Shown piece after piece: positions 1 through 6,628 of a stretch of DNA of 14,717 bases; position 1 is the stretch's first letter; the number at the start of each line of letters is the position of its first letter. The notes beneath the pieces were generated by a model that saw only the letters and a list, made by a program, of their open reading frames with translations, did not search any database and was not told the DNA's origin. The stretch lies in the NCBI GenBank assembly GCA_943845485.1, contig CALTNV010000055.1, positions 1 to 14,717 of the forward strand. The letters are read 5' to 3'. Made by a program: the position numbers and the translations under genes. This stretch comes from an uncultured Flavobacteriales bacterium (GTDB taxonomy: Bacteria > Bacteroidota > Bacteroidia > Flavobacteriales > CALTNV01).

Positions 1-95
1 AAGTAATTATAAGTAGTTAATTAAACCTAAAAAAAACAAGTAATAAACTAATTTTAATTGAAACATTTTTTATTACAAAAAACAAAACTTCACTT

Positions 96-764
96 ATGAT
101 AAATGTACTATTAGTTGATGATCATAGAATAATTAGAGATGGATTAAAAGCTCTATTAGTAGGTGTTAAAGAAATTAACATCATTGGAGAATGTAATGAT
201 GGTAAAGAGGCTATAACATTTTTAGAACATAATAATGTAGATCTAATATTAATGGATATTAATATGCCTAATATGAATGGATTTGAATCGACAGCTTTTA
301 TCTCAAAAAAATATCCAGAAGTTAAAATTCTAGCATTGACAATGCATCAGGAAGAGAGTTATATTTCAAAAATACTTCAGGCTGGGGCTAATGGATATAT
401 GCTTAAAAATGCATCTAGAAAAGAGTTGATTCAAGCTATAACTAAAATAAATGAAGGAAACAGTTATTTTAGTGAAGATGTAGCTAACATAATGATGTCT
501 AAATATTTAAACAATGGAGCTAATACTGAAAAGAGAAATGTTCAATCTTTTCATGATATCAATATAGATGACCTGACTAAAAGAGAGCACGAAATATTAA
601 AGCTAATTGTAGATGAACATACAAATATTGAAATTGGAGAAAAGCTATTCATATCGCCAAGAACAGTAGATACACACAGAAGAAATTTACTTTTAAAAAT
701 AGGTGTTAAAAATACAGCAGGTTTGGTTAAATATGCTCTACAGCACAATTTATTAGAGGAATAA
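96..764 (+). CDS. NarL/FixJ-family response regulator with LuxR-type DNA-binding domain
   Basis: A cytoplasmic two-component response regulator of 222 residues, the usual length for the family. The N-terminal receiver domain (about 1-120) shows the acidic pair D8/D9, the phospho-acceptor D54 in MDINMP, T82 and the conserved K104. A linker of about 35 residues leads to a LuxR-type helix-turn-helix (about 158-218) with LTKREHEILKLI and the recognition-helix segment SPRTVDTHRRNLL. All key residues are present, so it should be phosphorylated by a histidine kinase and bind DNA as a dimer. No kinase gene lies next to it, so its partner and target genes cannot be read from the window. The 95 bases upstream are AT-rich and hold no Shine-Dalgarno sequence and no recognisable TAnnTTTG promoter. 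The gene converges on the desaturase and probably ends at the hairpin at 785-844. Family assignment is firm; the signal sensed is unknown. Confidence 0.95.
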   Translation: MINVLLVDDHRIIRDGLKALLVGVKEINIIGECNDGKEAITFLEHNNVDLILMDINMPNMNGFESTAFISKKYPEVKILALTMHQEESYISKILQAGANGYMLKNASRKELIQAITKINEGNSYFSEDVANIMMSKYLNNGANTEKRNVQSFHDINIDDLTKREHEILKLIVDEHTNIEIGEKLFISPRTVDTHRRNLLLKIGVKNTAGLVKYALQHNLLEE

Positions 765-784
765 TTAAATAAGACCTTCCCAAA

Positions 785-844
785 AACTTATTACAAAAAA
801 AAGAGGACTTACTAAAGTAAGTCCTCTTTTTTTTGTAATAAGTT
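785..844. terminator. Bidirectional intrinsic terminator with 28-bp perfect stem
   Basis: The arms 785-812 and 817-844 are perfectly complementary over 28 bp and enclose a TAAA loop (813-816). The loop-proximal core GAGGACTTAC/GTAAGTCCTC is flanked by eight A on one side and eight T on the other, so each strand reads as a hairpin followed by a U tract. It lies between the convergent response-regulator (ends 764) and desaturase (ends 858) genes and can serve both. The outer ten base pairs (AACTTATTAC and its complement) go beyond what a terminator needs. Confidence 0.85.
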
Positions 845-857
845 AATAGCACTTAAA

Positions 858-2027
858 TCAAACTAAAGTTAATTCTTCTTTATTACTATCAACGTTCTTT
901 TTTTCTGGCGACATTAAATGCTCGTCAACAGGCAATTCATCGTGATTACCAAAATATTTCAACATCTTTATATGATCCGTAATAGCTTGTAAAAAAGTTT
1001 TTCTAGTATAATAAGGCAAATTATATTTTAATGCAACTTCTTTAACAATAGGTGATATTTTTTTATAATGGACATGGCATATATTAGGAAACAAATGGTG
1101 CTCTACTTGAAAATTTAAACCTCCCACATACCAAGAAAAACCTTTACTACCTTGAGCATAATTAGTAGTTGTGATTAATTGATGCGCTAATAAATTACCA
1201 TCTAATTTATTATCATTATTTGGTAAAGGGAATTCATTATCTGGCATAACGTGAGCAGTCTGAAAAATTGCAGCTAATACCAAACCAGCAACAAAATGCA
1301 TACACATAAATGAAACAAAAATAAACCATGCAGGTGAGTCAGACATTAGCATAGGTGCTACTAAGAAAACAGCAAAATACAAAATTTTTGCTATTGTTAG
1401 CTCAGTAAACAATCTTTTAATACTTTTAGGTTGACCATCTAATAACCTCTTTTTATTAAAATTTACTAATTGAACATATTCTTTTGCTGTCATCCAACTA
1501 ACAGTTAATAAAGAGTAAAAACCCCAGGCATATAAAAATTGATATTTATGAATTTTCTTTCTCTTTTGATGAGGAGAAAATCTTAATAATGATACTGAAT
1601 CAATATCTTGATCTAAGCCTTCAACATTTGTATAGGTATGATGAAGAACATTATGTTGGGTTTGCCAATTAATAGGATTCCCTCCAACTAAATATATTAT
1701 TCTTGACATCCACTTATTAATAGTCGTGTTTTTTGAGTATGATCCATGATTCGCATCATGCATTACAGATAAACCAATACCTGACATACCAAACCCCATA
1801 ATAATAAACATTAAGAAATTGAGAGAATTTGAATGAAATATATTAGTTAAAACTAAAACGAATGGAATAGTATATAACAAAACCATAAATATAGTTTTTA
1901 AATACATTTCAGCATTACCAGTTTTTTCTATATTGTTTTCTTTGAAATAACCATTAACTCTCTTTCTTAAATCTTTTGCAAAATCAGTATAAGAGTTATT
2001 AGCATATCTTACATTGGCATTCTTCAT
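858..2027 (-). CDS. Membrane fatty acid desaturase (front-end / acyl-CoA desaturase-like)
   Basis: An integral-membrane di-iron desaturase of 389 residues that should insert a double bond into a fatty acyl chain. It carries the three histidine boxes of the family: HDANH (90-94), HNVLHH (125-130) and QVEHH (307-311). The glutamine at the start of the third box is typical of front-end (delta-5/delta-6, linoleoyl-CoA type) desaturases and related bacterial enzymes. Hydrophobic segments lie near 42-63, 69-89, 210-228 and 232-257, with the histidine boxes between them on the cytoplasmic side. No N-terminal cytochrome b5 domain is present, so electrons must come from a separate donor. The gene has its own candidate promoter (2051-2081) and is separated from the aminotransferase by a terminator, so it is probably monocistronic. 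Its likely role is control of membrane fluidity or making unsaturated lipids; the position of the double bond cannot be deduced. Confidence 0.93.
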   Translation of the reverse strand: MKNANVRYANNSYTDFAKDLRKRVNGYFKENNIEKTGNAEMYLKTIFMVLLYTIPFVLVLTNIFHSNSLNFLMFIIMGFGMSGIGLSVMHDANHGSYSKNTTINKWMSRIIYLVGGNPINWQTQHNVLHHTYTNVEGLDQDIDSVSLLRFSPHQKRKKIHKYQFLYAWGFYSLLTVSWMTAKEYVQLVNFNKKRLLDGQPKSIKRLFTELTIAKILYFAVFLVAPMLMSDSPAWFIFVSFMCMHFVAGLVLAAIFQTAHVMPDNEFPLPNNDNKLDGNLLAHQLITTTNYAQGSKGFSWYVGGLNFQVEHHLFPNICHVHYKKISPIVKEVALKYNLPYYTRKTFLQAITDHIKMLKYFGNHDELPVDEHLMSPEKKNVDSNKEELTLV

Positions 2028-2050
2028 AAACTAAATTTTTTCTTAGTTTA

Positions 2051-2081
2051 CAAACATAAGCTTAAAAAGCTAGCAAATCAA
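2051..2081 (-). promoter_or_regulatory. Candidate Bacteroidetes promoter for the desaturase
   Basis: Read on the minus strand, 2058-2051 is TATGTTTG, an exact match to the Bacteroidetes -7 consensus TAnnTTTG. A TTG at 2081-2079 lies 20 nt upstream, within the spacing usually reported for the -33 element. The predicted start of transcription falls about 15-20 nt before the desaturase ATG at 2027. Such short matches can arise by chance in AT-rich DNA. Confidence 0.45.
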
Positions 2082-2119
2082 TAAAAGCAATTAAATAAAA
2101 CATCATTTAACTTAGTAAG

Positions 2120-2149
2120 AAAAAAAAGCAACGATAAACGTTGCTTTTT
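2120..2149 (-). terminator. Rho-independent terminator after the aminotransferase
   Basis: An 11-bp stem (2123-2133 with 2139-2149) has the core GCAACG/CGTTGC and a 5-nt loop (2134-2138). Read on the minus strand it is followed by a run of eight T (2127-2120). It begins 24 nt after the aminotransferase stop codon and closes the long minus-strand gene series. The T run on the plus strand is only five bases, so it works best for minus-strand transcripts. Confidence 0.85.
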
Positions 2150-2172
2150 AAATGACTAGTAATTTATATTGA

Positions 2173-3405
2173 CTAAACTTCACTATGTGACAAGATTACA
2201 TCATCACCTATTGTACTACCAGGGTATACTTTTAAAGCTTCTTTTAAACATTCTAAAGAAGTTTTTAATTCTTCAATATTTAAAACATAAGCTAACCTAA
2301 CTTCATTTAAACCTTTACTGGAAGAAGCATAAAATCCTTGAGCAGGAGCCATCATTATTGTGTTACCATTATGGTCAAACTCTTCTAATAACCATTGACA
2401 AAATTTCTCAGCATTATCAACCGGTAATTTTGCCATAGCATAAAATGCTCCTTTAGGTTTTGGACAGAAAACACCTGGTATACTATTTAAACCATCAACC
2501 AATACATCTCTTCTTAGTTGATATTCTGATGTAACCTCTTCGAAATAAGATTTAGGAGTATCTAAAGCAGCTTCACTTGCTATTTGCGCATATGTAGGAG
2601 GACTTAATCTTGCTTGCGCAAATTTAAGTGCCGTTTTCATAACTTCTTTATTCTTAGAAACAAGCGCTCCTATTCTAGCACCACACATACTATATCTCTT
2701 AGATACAGAATCTATTAAAACAACATTTTCTTCAATACCATCAAGGTTAAGAACAGAAAATGGTTTATAATTATCATAACAAAATTCTCTATATACTTCA
2801 TCAGCAAATAAGAATAAATCATGCTTTTTAACAATATCTCTTAATTTCAACAACTCATCCTTACTATATAAATAACCTGTTGGATTACCTGGGTTACAAA
2901 TAACAATACCTTTTGTATTAGGACTAATAACTTTTTCAAATTCTTCAACAGGTGGTAGAGCAAATCCTGATTCAATACTTGAAGATATAGGCTTTACTTT
3001 TAAACCAGCAGAAACTGCAAAAGCATTATAATTAGCATAAAAAGGCTCTGGTATAATGATTTCATCACCATCGTCAAAACAAGACATAAATCCAAACATT
3101 AATGCCTCAGACCCTCCAGTGGTAATAATAATATCATTAATATCTACATCGATATTAAACTCAGAATAATATTTAGTTAATCCTTTTCTATAAGTTTCAA
3201 ATCCAGCTGAATGAGAATATTCCAAAACATTTAAATCATTATTTTTAATAGCATCTAAAGCAACTTTAGGTGTATCAATATCAGGCTGACCAATATTTAA
3301 ATGGAAAACATGTTTTCCATTACTTTTTGCTTTTTCAGCAAAAGGAACTAATTTTCTGATAGGAGACTCTGGCATTAGAGTACCTTTATTAGAAATACGA
3401 GGCAT
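2173..3405 (-). CDS. Pyridoxal-phosphate aminotransferase, class I (aspartate aminotransferase-like)
   Basis: A cytoplasmic fold-type I PLP enzyme of 410 residues, the usual size for the aspartate/aromatic aminotransferase family; it should move an amino group from an amino acid to a 2-oxo acid. Visible landmarks are NIGQPDIDTP near the N-terminus (37-46), the TGGSEAL cofactor-phosphate loop (96-102), NPGNPTG (171-177) with the PLP-contacting asparagine, D202 and Y205 (ADEVY), the Schiff-base lysine K236 in SVSKRYSMCGARIG, and the carboxylate-binding arginine R370 (EVRLAY). No catalytic residue is missing. It follows the DUF420 gene by 84 bp with no convincing terminator between, so it could be read through from the oxidase unit or have its own promoter; no TAnnTTTG match was found in that gap. 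Substrate is uncertain: aspartate is the default, but related enzymes act on aromatic or branched substrates. Confidence 0.93.
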   Translation of the reverse strand: MPRISNKGTLMPESPIRKLVPFAEKAKSNGKHVFHLNIGQPDIDTPKVALDAIKNNDLNVLEYSHSAGFETYRKGLTKYYSEFNIDVDINDIIITTGGSEALMFGFMSCFDDGDEIIIPEPFYANYNAFAVSAGLKVKPISSSIESGFALPPVEEFEKVISPNTKGIVICNPGNPTGYLYSKDELLKLRDIVKKHDLFLFADEVYREFCYDNYKPFSVLNLDGIEENVVLIDSVSKRYSMCGARIGALVSKNKEVMKTALKFAQARLSPPTYAQIASEAALDTPKSYFEEVTSEYQLRRDVLVDGLNSIPGVFCPKPKGAFYAMAKLPVDNAEKFCQWLLEEFDHNGNTIMMAPAQGFYASSSKGLNEVRLAYVLNIEELKTSLECLKEALKVYPGSTIGDDVILSHSEV

Positions 3406-3489
3406 AATTAATTAATTTAAAATATATAATTACAAAAATCAGAAATTTTTGATAATAATGCTTGAAAAATGTAATTTAATTTAGATTAT

Positions 3490-4011
3490 TTAAATAGAAT
3501 AATATGGTGAAATTAAAAAATAAACAATCACACCAGAAACTGCGACATACAACCATAAGGGAAATGCAATTCTTGCTATTTTTTTATGTGAAATAATTTT
3601 ATTTTGTTTTGCAAAACTATAAGTAAATAAAACAAAAGGAATAACAACTACTGATAAAATAATATGCGTTATTAATATAAAATAATACACATATTTTAAA
3701 ACACCTTCTCCTCCATATTCAGTTGCATTACTAGTTGCATGATAAGCAACATAAAGAAGTAAAAATGTTAAACTTAAAAGCAGTGATATATTAATAAAAG
3801 TTTCATGAAGTTTACGATTTCCTTTTTTTATAAAAAACACAGCAATAAGTAACGTTATTGCAGTTACTCCATTAATAGTAGCATAAATTTTAGGCAAAAA
3901 GGTTAAATCAACACCTTCAATTCTAACCCTAAACAACATGGTAACAACTAAAGGGATAACTATACTTATAATCCATATAATAGGACTATGATTCTTTTTA
4001 TTTATATTCAT
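3490..4011 (-). CDS. DUF420 membrane protein, likely cytochrome oxidase maturation factor (CtaM/YozB-like)
   Basis: A 173-residue integral membrane protein with five predicted helices, roughly 10-28, 38-60, 72-92, 104-130 and 146-170. Conserved-looking histidines sit near helix ends: LHETF (about 68-72), AYHATSN (about 89-95), THI (about 114-116) and HKKIAR (about 142-147). Size, helix count and histidine spacing fit the DUF420 family. The Firmicutes member CtaM is needed for activity of haem-copper terminal oxidases, which agrees with this gene being last in a cluster of oxidase subunits and assembly factors. Its start overlaps the end of the sco gene by 14 nt, so the two are probably translationally coupled. 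The family call rests on pattern and context; the biochemical role of these proteins is not settled. Confidence 0.8.
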   Translation of the reverse strand: MNINKKNHSPIIWIISIVIPLVVTMLFRVRIEGVDLTFLPKIYATINGVTAITLLIAVFFIKKGNRKLHETFINISLLLSLTFLLLYVAYHATSNATEYGGEGVLKYVYYFILITHIILSVVVIPFVLFTYSFAKQNKIISHKKIARIAFPLWLYVAVSGVIVYFLISPYYSI

Positions 4012-4639
4012 TTTTATAAAGTTTAATTAAATCCTGTTTACATTTTTCTACTTCTTCATCACTAACACCATCATATATCCCCCTAATTCTTCCTTTTGTA
4101 TCAACCAAAAAGAACAGGGAAGAATGCAAAAATCCACCTGGAGCATTATCATCCTCCATTGCATTAGCCAGAAATCCATAATAAGCAACATCATATAAAT
4201 GATCTTTATCACCTGTTAAAAAACTCCACTTGCCATCGTCAATATGTTTAGATTTAACATATGATTTTAAGACTGTTGGTTTATCATTTTCTGGGTTTAC
4301 TGTAAAACTTAAAAATTCAAGCTCGGAAAAATCAGAAAAATCATCAACGATATCTATCATATTAGAAGTCATGATAGGACAAATTGTAGGACAATTAACA
4401 AAGAAAAAATCAACCAATAAAATTTTATTGTCAAAATCAGATTTTTTCTTCAAAATACTATCCTGATTTAATAATTGAAAATTAGGTATATGATGATATA
4501 TAGTATCTCCTACATTATAATTATCAAAGGGGTTAGTAACAACAGTTTTAGAACCGTAAATTGGTAACGAATCATTATTTTCACTATTACATGAAAATAA
4601 TAAAATTGAAAATAAAAATAAAAGACTAGTTTTTAGCAT
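3998..4639 (-). CDS. SCO1/SenC-family copper chaperone lipoprotein
   Basis: A 213-residue Sco protein with a thioredoxin-like fold, which delivers copper to, or keeps reduced, the CuA cysteines of cytochrome c oxidase subunit II. The N-terminus is a lipoprotein signal with lipobox LFSC (C17), so the mature protein should be membrane-anchored outside the cytoplasmic membrane. Copper ligands are intact: C83 and C87 in NCPTICP, and H172 in FLHSSLFFLVD. The rest matches the family, for example LSFTVNPENDKPTVLKSY and KGRIRGIYDG. It starts inside the end of the upstream Sco-like gene (14-nt overlap) and overlaps the DUF420 gene by 14 nt, placing it firmly in the oxidase assembly unit. It shares LPIYG and GDxIYH motifs with the upstream paralogue, so the two arose by duplication. 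Family assignment is firm. Confidence 0.95.
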   Translation of the reverse strand: MLKTSLLFLFSILLFSCNSENNDSLPIYGSKTVVTNPFDNYNVGDTIYHHIPNFQLLNQDSILKKKSDFDNKILLVDFFFVNCPTICPIMTSNMIDIVDDFSDFSELEFLSFTVNPENDKPTVLKSYVKSKHIDDGKWSFLTGDKDHLYDVAYYGFLANAMEDDNAPGGFLHSSLFFLVDTKGRIRGIYDGVSDEEVEKCKQDLIKLYKNEYK

Positions 4640-5261
4640 ATTTCCTAACCTCTTTCAACAACATACGTAAATCTTGTTCCATATTACCTAAATGAGAACG
4701 ACCATATTTTCCACGAACTCTATTTTTTGAATCTATTAGAATATACAATACATTATTAGATTGTTTTAAAATCTCCAAATTCGCATTATGATTTATTAAA
4801 ATACTGTCTTGAATAAAAGAATCTAAACTATCTGTTCTTAAAAACTCCCACTTATCCAAAACTAAATTAGCTTCAGTTCCCCTATCAATCATATTTAGAG
4901 TTTCCATGATATTTCTTTCAGTAGGTTGAATTAAAATACTCAGAAATAAAACCTGTGAATCTTTAACAAATTCAGCTTTATTTGAAACTGTTCTTAAGGT
5001 TGGATTTTGGTTATAAAACTCAACAATCTTAATAGTATTAGAGTACTTATTTAGATTTACTGTGTCATCAGTAACAATATTAGTAAACAATGGATAGCCA
5101 ACTTTATGGTAAATTGAATCACCTGAGTTTACATCAAATATTTTACCATATATAGGAAGAGGAACACTTTTATGCTCCCCTTTTGATAAATAGTAAAAAA
5201 AAGTAAATGGAAAAAATAAAATTGCTCCAAATACAAATACTTTTTTAATTTGTTTATTCAT
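4626..5261 (-). CDS. Degenerate Sco-like protein lacking the copper-binding residues
   Basis: A 211-residue protein with one N-terminal membrane anchor (about 7-24, no lipobox cysteine) and a periplasmic domain that aligns with the neighbouring Sco from end to end. Shared features are LPIYG (35-39), GDSIYH (47-52), a strand IKIVEF (77-82), LSILIQPTERN, DKWEFL (136-141) and DSKNRVRGKYG (177-187). Where Sco has NCPTICP this protein has NQNPTLRT, and the copper-ligand histidine before FFLVD is replaced by asparagine (SNNVLYILID). There is no cysteine anywhere in the protein, so it cannot act in thiol redox or in the normal Sco copper site. The frame is intact over its full length and tightly packed (6 nt after subunit IV, 14-nt overlap with sco), so it looks maintained rather than decaying. 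A partner or scaffold role in oxidase assembly is an inference. Confidence 0.8.
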   Translation of the reverse strand: MNKQIKKVFVFGAILFFPFTFFYYLSKGEHKSVPLPIYGKIFDVNSGDSIYHKVGYPLFTNIVTDDTVNLNKYSNTIKIVEFYNQNPTLRTVSNKAEFVKDSQVLFLSILIQPTERNIMETLNMIDRGTEANLVLDKWEFLRTDSLDSFIQDSILINHNANLEILKQSNNVLYILIDSKNRVRGKYGRSHLGNMEQDLRMLLKEVRKYAKN

Positions 5262-5267
5262 TGCCTA

Positions 5268-5660
5268 TTAAAAACTATACATTTCAGCTGCAGTTTTTAT
5301 AGCAGCTCCTTCTGTAAATAAAATAAATGCTAAATAAATTATAAAAATAACATAAGGTATAATTAAGAAATTTCTAAAGTTCTTTCTCTCATCACCTAAG
5401 TGCATAAATGACATTACAATATAAGCCGCTTTAATTACAGTTAATACAATATAACCCCACTTAACTAAAAACCAAGCTGTTGATGTCGTATCAAAACCTG
5501 ATTTAGGAAAAATGACACCAAAACCAACTTCAATAATTGTAAATAAAGAAAGTAATAATGTTACTTTAACAATCTTCTTTCTAATTTTTACACCTTCTTC
5601 TTCTGAATGATGAGCATCTAATGAATACTGATCATTAACAATTAAATCATCTCTTTCCAT
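5268..5660 (-). CDS. Cytochrome c oxidase subunit IV (prokaryotic caa3-type, small membrane subunit)
   Basis: A 130-residue membrane protein with three predicted helices (about 33-52, 65-85 and 96-115) after a charged, His-containing N-terminus (DAHHSEEEG). The segment KAAYIVMSFMHLGDE between helices two and three is characteristic of the prokaryotic cytochrome c oxidase subunit IV family. The subunit is a small accessory part of the haem-copper oxidase in the cytoplasmic membrane. I chose the ATG at 5660 rather than one at 5729: the longer version would overlap the subunit III gene by 37 nt and add a Cys/Ile/Leu-rich extension unlike the family, while 5660 gives the expected MERDD-like hydrophilic N-terminus and a 32-nt spacing. 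It lies between subunit III and the two Sco genes. Confidence 0.88.
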   Translation of the reverse strand: MERDDLIVNDQYSLDAHHSEEEGVKIRKKIVKVTLLLSLFTIIEVGFGVIFPKSGFDTTSTAWFLVKWGYIVLTVIKAAYIVMSFMHLGDERKNFRNFLIIPYVIFIIYLAFILFTEGAAIKTAAEMYSF

Positions 5661-5692
5661 GATATATAATATTTTTAAATATGAACAATTAA

Positions 5693-6577
5693 TTATATTA
5701 AGTAGAAGAATGTGAATACAAATACCCAAACTAAATCTACAAAGTGCCAGTATAAACCAACTTTTTCAACCATTTCAAAATGTCCTCTTTTATCGTAAAC
5801 ACCTTTAATAACATTAATTAAAATAATTAAATTAATAATTACACCTGTTAAAACGTGAAAACCGTGAAAACCAGTAATAAAAAAGAAGTAATTAGCATAA
5901 GCCTGAGGTCCATACTCATTATCTTTCATTGATGCTCCTTTATAAATTCTATGCGGATCATTTTCTTTAATATCCGTGTAAATCTTTTGAGCTTCAGCTT
6001 GAGGAATAATTTGACCGGTTGTGTAAGTTGCAGAAGAATTTTCACCTACATGAGCTCCTTGAAAAACTTTAATACCAGTAATTTCAGCGTGTTCACCATG
6101 ACCATGAGAAGTTACTTTTCCATAAGAACCATCTGATAAAACAACCTTACCAAACTCTGAACCATGAATAAAATGACCCCACTCCCAAGCTTGTGAACCT
6201 ACGAAGACAAAACCACCAACTACAGTTAATGCTAACCATTTAATTACATTTTTCTTATCATTTCGATGACCAGCTTCTACTGCTAATACCATTGTTACGG
6301 AACTAACAATTAAAATAAAAGTCATTAAAGCCACATACATTAAAGGATAATGACCTTCTAGTCCAGGAAACGCCTGGAAAACTTCTTCACCAATTGGCCA
6401 TTCACCGTCATATTGATATCTTTTGAAACCTAATGCAGCTAAAAACCCTCCAAATGTAAGAGCATCAGATAAAATGAAAAACCACATCATCATTTTACCG
6501 TAACTCATACTAAATGGAGATCTATTTCCGCCCCATAATTCTGCCTTGTCGATTTTTTTTATTGCTTCTCCAGCCAT
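5693..6577 (-). CDS. Cytochrome c oxidase subunit III
   Basis: A 294-residue haem-copper oxidase subunit III with five helices (about 30-50, 80-100, 112-130, 230-255 and 276-294). Family landmarks are the first-helix segment MMWFFILSDALTFGGF, SSVTMVLAVEAGHR (with E101), ITGFHGFHVLTG (H238, H241) and the C-terminal YWHFVDLVWVFVFTFFYLI. The subunit packs against catalytic subunit I and supports proton uptake and turnover. Between helices three and four there is a loop of about 100 residues (131-229), predicted periplasmic, with a His-rich patch SHGHGEHAE (157-165). The gene is 51 nt downstream of a second, divergent subunit III-like gene and 32 nt upstream of subunit IV, as in the oxidase clusters of other Bacteroidetes. 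Subunits I and II are not in the window. No Shine-Dalgarno sequence is visible before the ATG. Confidence 0.94.
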   Translation of the reverse strand: MAGEAIKKIDKAELWGGNRSPFSMSYGKMMMWFFILSDALTFGGFLAALGFKRYQYDGEWPIGEEVFQAFPGLEGHYPLMYVALMTFILIVSSVTMVLAVEAGHRNDKKNVIKWLALTVVGGFVFVGSQAWEWGHFIHGSEFGKVVLSDGSYGKVTSHGHGEHAEITGIKVFQGAHVGENSSATYTTGQIIPQAEAQKIYTDIKENDPHRIYKGASMKDNEYGPQAYANYFFFITGFHGFHVLTGVIINLIILINVIKGVYDKRGHFEMVEKVGLYWHFVDLVWVFVFTFFYLI

Positions 6578-6628
6578 ACTTAAAACGAGTTAATTAATTA
6601 TTTGTTTAAGTTAATTTAAAATACAAAT

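Noticed and set aside
551..748. Open frame antisense to the response regulator
   Set aside because: It lies entirely inside a firmly identified gene, has no family features, and is of a length expected by chance in the reverse frame of AT-rich coding DNA.
3433..3451. Hairpin CAAAAAT-CAGAA-ATTTTTG downstream of the DUF420 gene, considered as a terminator
   Set aside because: Stem of only 7 bp with one GC pair and no T run after it; too weak to call in AT-rich DNA.
4230..4466. Open frame antisense to sco
   Set aside because: Shadow of the sco coding sequence; Ser/Lys-rich translation reflects the reverse of Sco codons.
5268..5729. Longer version of the subunit IV gene starting at 5729
   Set aside because: It overlaps the subunit III gene by 37 nt and adds 23 residues of Cys/Ile/Leu-rich sequence unlike the family; the ATG at 5660 gives a normal-length protein.
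5951..6136. Open frame antisense to subunit III
   Set aside because: Contained within the subunit III gene, short, and without recognisable features.
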